From contig JADLFM010000251.1 in assembly GCA_020845495.1 (NCBI GenBank), forward strand, positions 1-14,943: a stretch of DNA of 14,943 nucleotides, written 5' to 3'. A model generated the notes under the pieces. That model was not told where the DNA came from. It did not search any database and worked only from the letters and a program-made list of their open reading frames with translations. This DNA comes from Chloroflexota bacterium. Its GTDB lineage: Bacteria > Chloroflexota > UBA6077 > JACCZL01. The number at the start of each line of letters is the position of its first letter. Positions within the stretch are counted from its first letter, which is position 1. This document shows, one piece after another, positions 9,580-14,943 of this stretch. A program made the translations under genes and the position numbers.

Positions 9580-12500
9580 CCCCGATGCTGCCGGATGGCC
9601 CAGATGCCGATGACGCCCCGCTCGGGCATATCTCGTACGGCGTCGACAAGCTCAACGTCATCCGCACGAACATCGCCGGGTACGCGGGCGGCGCCGCCAT
9701 CGTGCGAGAGCTGGTCCAGAACGCAGACGACGCCGGATCGACCTGGCTGACCTTCCGGATCTTGGCTGACAGGCTCGTCGTTCAGAACGACAGCGTGTTT
9801 AGCGACAAGAACTTCCGCGACATCTGCACCATCGCGGGTGGAGGGAAGCGAGACGAGGCCGAGGCCATCGGGACCTGGGGCACCGGCTTCCTGTCCGTGT
9901 ATCAGCTCACGGACCATCCGGAGCTGCATTCTAATGGGCGTCATCTGGTCTTCGACCCCCTCGCGGATAGCCTCCCGCAATGGCCATCGCCGGTGGTCGA
10001 TCGAACGGAGTTTCACTTTCCCTGGCGGTCCCATCGGACGCCGATCGGCGACCGCCTCGAGATGTCCGCACCCTGGACCCCAGATCGCATCGCCAACCTC
10101 CGTGACGCCATGCCCGACGAGATCGGGCGGGTGCTGCTGTTCTTGAGGCACATGCGCCGCGTCGCGCTGTACGCGGATGACGGGGATCTCCCACTGTTCG
10201 AGGCCCGCTTCGACCACCAGGGTGAGCAAGAGGCCACGACGGACGGCTACCGGCAACGGTGGACGCTCACGATCCAGGATCGTCGGGGGTCTCGTCTGAG
10301 CAGCCGGGTGGAGCACTGGATGGTGTACCGTGCGAGCCTCGACGACGGGTACCGCCGAGATGGGCTCCGCATTAAGAGCCCGGACGTAGCCTTCGCCTAT
10401 CGCCGAAAGCTCTCCGAAGGCGACACGAGCGCCGCGTGGACGCCGGACGTCAGTCTTCCCGGCACGATCTACAATTACCTCCCCACGCGCCTCGACACGG
10501 GCTTTACGTTTCACATTAACGGCGACTTCTTCCCTACCAACAACCGCGATGGCATCCTGAGCGACGACAGTGACCGCGCGGCCTGGAATCGCCGGGTCGT
10601 GGCTCGGATCGCCCGGCTCTTCGGGGAGAATCTGGCGCGTATCCGTGACGAGAGCGATCAGGCGACGGCGTTCTATAAGCTGCTGCCACTGGACCCCGAA
10701 CAACCGATCCTAGAACCTTTCGTGGAGCAGGTGCGCCTCGCCGCCGCCACCGTTCCGCTCGTCAAGTCCTCCCGGGGGCGCTGGACACTCGCACGCAACT
10801 TGCGCCTGACCCGGAACGAACTTGCGCTCTGGCAAATCGCCCATGAGCACCTGGATCACGTCGAGCCGCGCTCTGTGGCCGGTGAGCGACAGATGGGGCA
10901 ACCGCTCACCCGACTGGTCTCCAGTCTCGGGGAGCGGGACCTCTTGACGAGCGACGTGCTGAAGTTCGTCAAGGCGCAGATCCCGACCGGGACACCACTC
11001 ACGCAGGCCAACGCCATCCTCAACACGCGCGAGAAGCTGAACGCACTCCTCCGATACGTCGCACGGCTGGAGTCCATGCCGACTCAGGTCGGCCCGCTCC
11101 GTGAGGGCGACGACCTCATTGACCGCATCCTTGCTGGAGCACCGGTGTTCCTCGACGCCGACGGTTGCCTCCGGGCCTGGGGGCAGCCCGGTCTCGTGCT
11201 GGCGGATGAGTCCGTTCGCCGAGCGCTGCCGCCTGAGCTGCTGACGCCGGACGTGCTGGTCGCCGATGCCAACTACGAACACGATCATCTGCTGCTACTG
11301 GAGCGCCGTATCGCCCGGCTCGGACCGCGCGAGGCCGTGAGGCGCCTGATCGCCGTAGCCGGGCGATGCCATGGCCGACGCATCGACGAGGCTCACCCGC
11401 TGGTCCGGGGCCGGGAACGGCTGCGCGCTGTGCTGGACTATCTCGCCGAGCGAAGGGCGTCATTGGTAGACGTGGATCTCCGCCCGCTGGCGCTCTGTCT
11501 CGACGAGGACGGCGTGCTCTGCCGCGCCGCCCCGAGTGACCCAAACGGTCCGTGGCTCGCGGACGACGCGACCCGCGCATTGCTCCGAGATGCACCGGGT
11601 CTCTCCTTCGCCCATCCGGAACTGAGCGGCGATGCACGCTACACCGAGCTCCTGGTACGGATGGGTGTGCAGAAGCTCACGCCCTCGCGAATGGCCGAAC
11701 TGCTCGGCAGATTCTTTCCGCGCCCGGACTATCTGGTGCGAGCCCCCGCTTTCGCGAGATCTGCCGAACGACTCTGCGCCTTGTACCGGTACTTCCATCA
11801 GCACGCCGGCGCGCTGGACGGCGACACGGTAGACCGCCTGCGGCGTCTGCCGTTTGTGCTGACGCAGCAGCAACGCCTTGGCGCCATCGCCGACCCAAAT
11901 GCACCTGTGTTGCTGCCACCGCCAGCCGGTGCCGGCGAAGCGTTCGAGGACGTGATGCACCGGGTTGAGCTAGTCGCCGATGCGGCCCTCGCCGACGGCC
12001 TGCGCACCTTCTTCAAGATGACGCTCCATGCGCAGGAGCTGTCCAGGCTCACGTACATCGAGCAATACGTAATTCCGCACTACAACGACAGAGTGCTGAC
12101 CCATGACGCCCGCACATCGCTGCTCGGGCTGGTGCGTGATTGCTGGCGGCAGATCGAACGGGAGCGGCCCGCCTTGCTGGATCGGCTCTGCAAGGTCAGT
12201 CTCATCCGGTGTCAGGACGATCGGTATCGCCCGGCGTCCGAGGTGTATCTGCCGTCTGCGCTCCTGGACGGCGTCTTTCCACACGGCTACGCCGCCCCGC
12301 ATCCGACCTACGGCATCGCCCGCGAGGACTCCGACGGCCAGAAAGCCCATCGGAGCGCGAGGCGTGCCGAGTCGCCATGGCGTGAGCTGTTCTGCCAGTC
12401 AGGCATTCGCTCCACGCCGGATGCGGCAGACTTGCTCCGTTCAGTCAAGGAGACGGTTGGGCAGGGTGCACCGCCCAGCGAGCAGGCGATTCGCCATGTT

Positions 12501-14819
12501 CAGCAGGTCTACGACCTGCTGAACGCCGATTGGGAGCTCAACTATCGCCATGCGGAGAAGGCCCTGAGTGAGCTGGCGACGCTCAAGTGGCTGCCGGCTG
12601 AGAACCGTCCCGGCCGATGGTATCAGCCATTTGACGTCTATCCAAGCTCAGTGCGCGCCCTCGTGGGCGATCAGGACCCGGTCCTGCGCTTCCGCCAGGC
12701 GGGTGGCCAGTTTAGTCACTTTCTGAGGCTTCCAACCGAGCCCCGACCAGATAGCGTCGTCAAGCACTTGCTGGGCTCGGCAGCGGCGCGCCAGCCGATC
12801 GAGGCGACTCGGGTGTATCAGTTCCTGAGCCGCCACCGTGACGATCCGGCCGTGAGGCGCGCGCTGCCCCAACTACGCACCCAATCGGTCGTCTTCGATC
12901 CCGGCGAGAAGCGATACTGGCGGCCGGACCAGGTGTTCATCGGCCCGTTCTCCACGGAGTTTGGCCCGTACCGACTATACGTCGACGACCCCGGCGAAGC
13001 CCGTCAGTTCTTCACGGCCCTCGGCATCCGCGACCAGTATGCCGTCGAGGACTTTGCGCAACTCCTCCGCGATATCGCCGCTCAGCATCACCACCAGGAC
13101 CGACCGCTCGACGGACGACACCAGCGGCTGGTCAATCAGGCGTGGGGTCGCCTGGCCGACGCGCTTGACGACACCGAAGGGGCCGGACTCCCGTCCTGGC
13201 TCGACGATCTGCGCCGGGAAGCAGTCGTGATCGACCAGGACCATCATCTCGTCTATCCGGCCGACGCCGTCATCAACGATCGGCCGGATCTCCTGGAGCG
13301 GTTTCGGGCTGGCGCCATTCGCCTGGCCACGTGGGCCGATCCTGGCGCACCAAAGCTCCTGGCGGCGCTGGGCGTGAGCCGCCTCAGCCTGGCCGTGGAA
13401 CGGCGCCTCGTGCGCCAGCCAGCCGGGGTGCGACGCGATGCCGCGTTGAGCGCTACCCTCGCACGGCTTGGCGACGTCTTCGGCCGGGTGATCGCGCACA
13501 AGCGCACCGAGCATCCGGAGGGTTGGATCAGCGCTGACGATCTTGGCCGCGTTGAGGTCTACTCGTCAGACCGAATCGAGATTCGGTACGTCGTCAGCCT
13601 GGCGTCGGGAGAGGTAACGACAGCTCCGGTGTCCGTCGCGGCCCTCCTGGACCGAGCCGGTAGTGCCGCGCGACTGCTCGTGCATCGTCAACGTGACTCC
13701 GACGTCCACGTCGATCTGGCGCGCGAGCTGGCGCAGGTCATCAACCCGACCATGCACCCCTCGGAGCTCATTCCGGTGCTCTCTCGGATCCTCGAAGCAC
13801 CTGACCCTGTTGCTGCGCATCGCATCCTGGACGGCTTCGAGTTCGGACGGGAGGCCGGCTCACGGGACATCATGGTCGAGCCGGATGTCGAGCAGCCGAC
13901 GGTCGGTGTCAGCTATGGGCACCATCAGGCCGATCCCGATCCCCATGATCTGGTACCTGTCGAGACGCAGACACGCCAGCCCTCACCAGCTCCTGCCCAG
14001 CATCTCGGACACGACGAGCAGGAGACCGGGCAGACCACCGTCGCATCGCCGGGCGCCGGCGCGCACGATACTGCTGAGACGCCCGATGCGCTGACCGTTG
14101 GGCATCTGCAGCTCAAGCTTGGGGGTGGCGCGGGAGCCGGCGCTGCCGATGCGCCAGACGACGAGACGGACGACCTTGTCGGTGGAGCGTCAATAAGCAT
14201 TCCGGGCAGGGTGTCTCGCCAGCCGAACGGGCAGCCGGGTCCAAGCTCGGAGGTGGGCCCTCCCGGCGCGAGCCGGCCAGAGCGGGAGGCCAGGCCCAAC
14301 CGTCCGAGCGGGTTGTCCGGCGTGCGCATTGGCGGCGTGGCCGAGCGTGACCCCGGTGACGAGGACGTCGATCCCGAGGACTGGTCCTCCGTCGGCTCTG
14401 GCACGACCGAGCAGAACGGCCAGGCGGCAGACTCGTCCGCCGGTTCCGGCACATCCACGGATGACATCCCTCGGTTCGACGGCGAGAAGCGCCCCCGAGT
14501 ACCAATCATTCCGACCGTCTGGGATGCGGTGCGCGAGCGATTCGGCGCCACGCGACGAGGCCAGACGGGCCACGGGGCCAGGCCGACAGAGGATTCCGCT
14601 GCAGCGTTCGACGCGGATGTGGAGCACCGGCTCACCCAGCGACGGTCGGCCGGCGACTCGCAGTCTGGTGAGCGTCCGACCTCGGCCCGCGTCACGCTGA
14701 GCGGCCAGGGCCGCCGCCAGGGCTTCCTACCTCTTACCCGCGCCCTGCGGGCGATGCTCGATCCCGGGGCCCGCCGGCTGGAGTGCCGGATCGACGACCG
14801 CACCGGGTTCCCGCTCTAG
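9570..14819 (+). CDS. large sacsin-like GHKL (Bergerat-fold) ATPase-domain protein
   Basis: A 1,749-residue protein. Residues 20-130 hold a sacsin-type HSP90-like ATPase: N-box ELVQNADDAG (E47, N51, D54), then VQNDSVF in place of the usual DxG loop, and GTWGTGFLSVYQLTD (from G101) as the glycine-rich lid. Residues 310-329 (TGFTFHINGDFFPTNNRDGI) match the segment that follows the ATPase domain in sacsin proteins. I recognise no nuclease or further domain in residues 350-1420. Residues about 1425-1690 are rich in Asp, Gly, Pro, Ser and Gln and look disordered, with one ordered-looking island, VPIIPTVWDAVRERFG. The last 45 residues (GFLPLTRALRAMLDPG, RRLECRIDDRTGFPL) look conserved and could be a docking tail. 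Overlap with the helicase fusion suggests a shared complex. It may bind ATP and act as a switch or chaperone-like part; that is inference. Catalytic competence is untested. Confidence 0.8.
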   Translation: MAVTPMLPDGPDADDAPLGHISYGVDKLNVIRTNIAGYAGGAAIVRELVQNADDAGSTWLTFRILADRLVVQNDSVFSDKNFRDICTIAGGGKRDEAEAIGTWGTGFLSVYQLTDHPELHSNGRHLVFDPLADSLPQWPSPVVDRTEFHFPWRSHRTPIGDRLEMSAPWTPDRIANLRDAMPDEIGRVLLFLRHMRRVALYADDGDLPLFEARFDHQGEQEATTDGYRQRWTLTIQDRRGSRLSSRVEHWMVYRASLDDGYRRDGLRIKSPDVAFAYRRKLSEGDTSAAWTPDVSLPGTIYNYLPTRLDTGFTFHINGDFFPTNNRDGILSDDSDRAAWNRRVVARIARLFGENLARIRDESDQATAFYKLLPLDPEQPILEPFVEQVRLAAATVPLVKSSRGRWTLARNLRLTRNELALWQIAHEHLDHVEPRSVAGERQMGQPLTRLVSSLGERDLLTSDVLKFVKAQIPTGTPLTQANAILNTREKLNALLRYVARLESMPTQVGPLREGDDLIDRILAGAPVFLDADGCLRAWGQPGLVLADESVRRALPPELLTPDVLVADANYEHDHLLLLERRIARLGPREAVRRLIAVAGRCHGRRIDEAHPLVRGRERLRAVLDYLAERRASLVDVDLRPLALCLDEDGVLCRAAPSDPNGPWLADDATRALLRDAPGLSFAHPELSGDARYTELLVRMGVQKLTPSRMAELLGRFFPRPDYLVRAPAFARSAERLCALYRYFHQHAGALDGDTVDRLRRLPFVLTQQQRLGAIADPNAPVLLPPPAGAGEAFEDVMHRVELVADAALADGLRTFFKMTLHAQELSRLTYIEQYVIPHYNDRVLTHDARTSLLGLVRDCWRQIERERPALLDRLCKVSLIRCQDDRYRPASEVYLPSALLDGVFPHGYAAPHPTYGIAREDSDGQKAHRSARRAESPWRELFCQSGIRSTPDAADLLRSVKETVGQGAPPSEQAIRHVQQVYDLLNADWELNYRHAEKALSELATLKWLPAENRPGRWYQPFDVYPSSVRALVGDQDPVLRFRQAGGQFSHFLRLPTEPRPDSVVKHLLGSAAARQPIEATRVYQFLSRHRDDPAVRRALPQLRTQSVVFDPGEKRYWRPDQVFIGPFSTEFGPYRLYVDDPGEARQFFTALGIRDQYAVEDFAQLLRDIAAQHHHQDRPLDGRHQRLVNQAWGRLADALDDTEGAGLPSWLDDLRREAVVIDQDHHLVYPADAVINDRPDLLERFRAGAIRLATWADPGAPKLLAALGVSRLSLAVERRLVRQPAGVRRDAALSATLARLGDVFGRVIAHKRTEHPEGWISADDLGRVEVYSSDRIEIRYVVSLASGEVTTAPVSVAALLDRAGSAARLLVHRQRDSDVHVDLARELAQVINPTMHPSELIPVLSRILEAPDPVAAHRILDGFEFGREAGSRDIMVEPDVEQPTVGVSYGHHQADPDPHDLVPVETQTRQPSPAPAQHLGHDEQETGQTTVASPGAGAHDTAETPDALTVGHLQLKLGGGAGAGAADAPDDETDDLVGGASISIPGRVSRQPNGQPGPSSEVGPPGASRPEREARPNRPSGLSGVRIGGVAERDPGDEDVDPEDWSSVGSGTTEQNGQAADSSAGSGTSTDDIPRFDGEKRPRVPIIPTVWDAVRERFGATRRGQTGHGARPTEDSAAAFDADVEHRLTQRRSAGDSQSGERPTSARVTLSGQGRRQGFLPLTRALRAMLDPGARRLECRIDDRTGFPL

Positions 14820-14858
14820 GGTGTCCCACAGGATATTGCGTCAAGTACCCTGAGGCGT

Positions 14859-14865
14859 GGGAGGG
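14859..14865 (+). promoter_or_regulatory. strong ribosome binding site for the third operon gene
   Basis: GGGAGGG lies five bases before the ATG at 14871. The gap from the preceding stop is 51 bases, with no evident terminator or promoter, so the third gene probably belongs to the same transcript. Confidence 0.7.
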
Positions 14866-14870
14866 CGCCG

Positions 14871-14943
14871 ATGGGTCGGACGGATTGGGACGCCGAAGAG
14901 GCACGGTGGGCGGAGCAGATCGAGGCCGTGGTGGGCGGGATGC
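14871..14943 (+). CDS. third operon gene, 5' end only (unknown)
   Basis: Twenty-four residues before the window ends, starting MGRTDWDAEEARWAEQ. This is acidic and Trp-containing, compatible with a helix, and too short to assign a family. The strong ribosome binding site, the strand and the 51-base gap after the sacsin-like gene make it a likely third component of the system. The window edge truncates it; nothing suggests it is broken. Confidence 0.65.
   Translation, partial: MGRTDWDAEEARWAEQIEAVVGGM

Noticed and set aside
9507..10703. 398-residue open frame on the minus strand
   Set aside because: Antisense to the operon junction and the sacsin-like ATPase domain; no domain and no convincing start.

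Overview
The window is about 15 kb of high-GC bacterial DNA with very few A+T-rich stretches. I see no taxonomic marker. The base composition, Shine-Dalgarno use and IS types fit a high-GC lineage such as Chloroflexota or Actinomycetota, but that is a guess. The layout is a worn, IS-littered left third (1-4021) and a dense rightward operon (4044 to the window end).

Left third. A possible 3' tail of an unidentified gene ends at 116, followed by a gene-poor stretch with a striking 25-bp-stem hairpin (309-369). On the minus strand lies a LuxR/NarL-type regulator (536-1342) whose receiver domain lacks the usual acidic pair and lysine. A 475-bp non-coding stretch follows, with a perfect TGTGA-N6-TCACA palindrome (1769-1784). 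Next is a decayed 3' fragment of moeA (1818-2228, minus), cut off by an IS5-family element (2229-3225) that has 17-bp terminal inverted repeats, a TTA flanking repeat and a frameshifted transposase. This element abuts the interior of an IS3-family orfB (3229-3990, plus), whose right IS end lies at about 4021.

Right two thirds. Only about 22 bp after the IS3 end begins a very large gene (4044-9579). It encodes, in order, a small winged-helix-like domain, a DEDDh (DnaQ-type) 3'-5' exonuclease, a DinG/XPD-type Fe-S helicase and a RecQ helicase with a zinc module: about 1,844 residues if one frame break in the exonuclease domain is bridged. Its stop overlaps the start of a second giant gene (9570-14819, 1,749 residues). 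That gene has an N-terminal sacsin-type GHKL/Bergerat ATPase domain, a long middle region I do not recognise, a disordered linker and a conserved-looking C-terminal tail. A third gene with a strong ribosome binding site starts at 14871 and runs off the window.

Interpretation. The overlapping stop/start, the short second gap and the shared strand make this one operon. Its helicase/exonuclease fusion paired with a sacsin-like ATPase looks like a DNA-processing accessory module, plausibly a genome-defence or repair system that I cannot match to a named one. The mobile elements immediately upstream and the frame break leave open whether the operon is still active in this strain.
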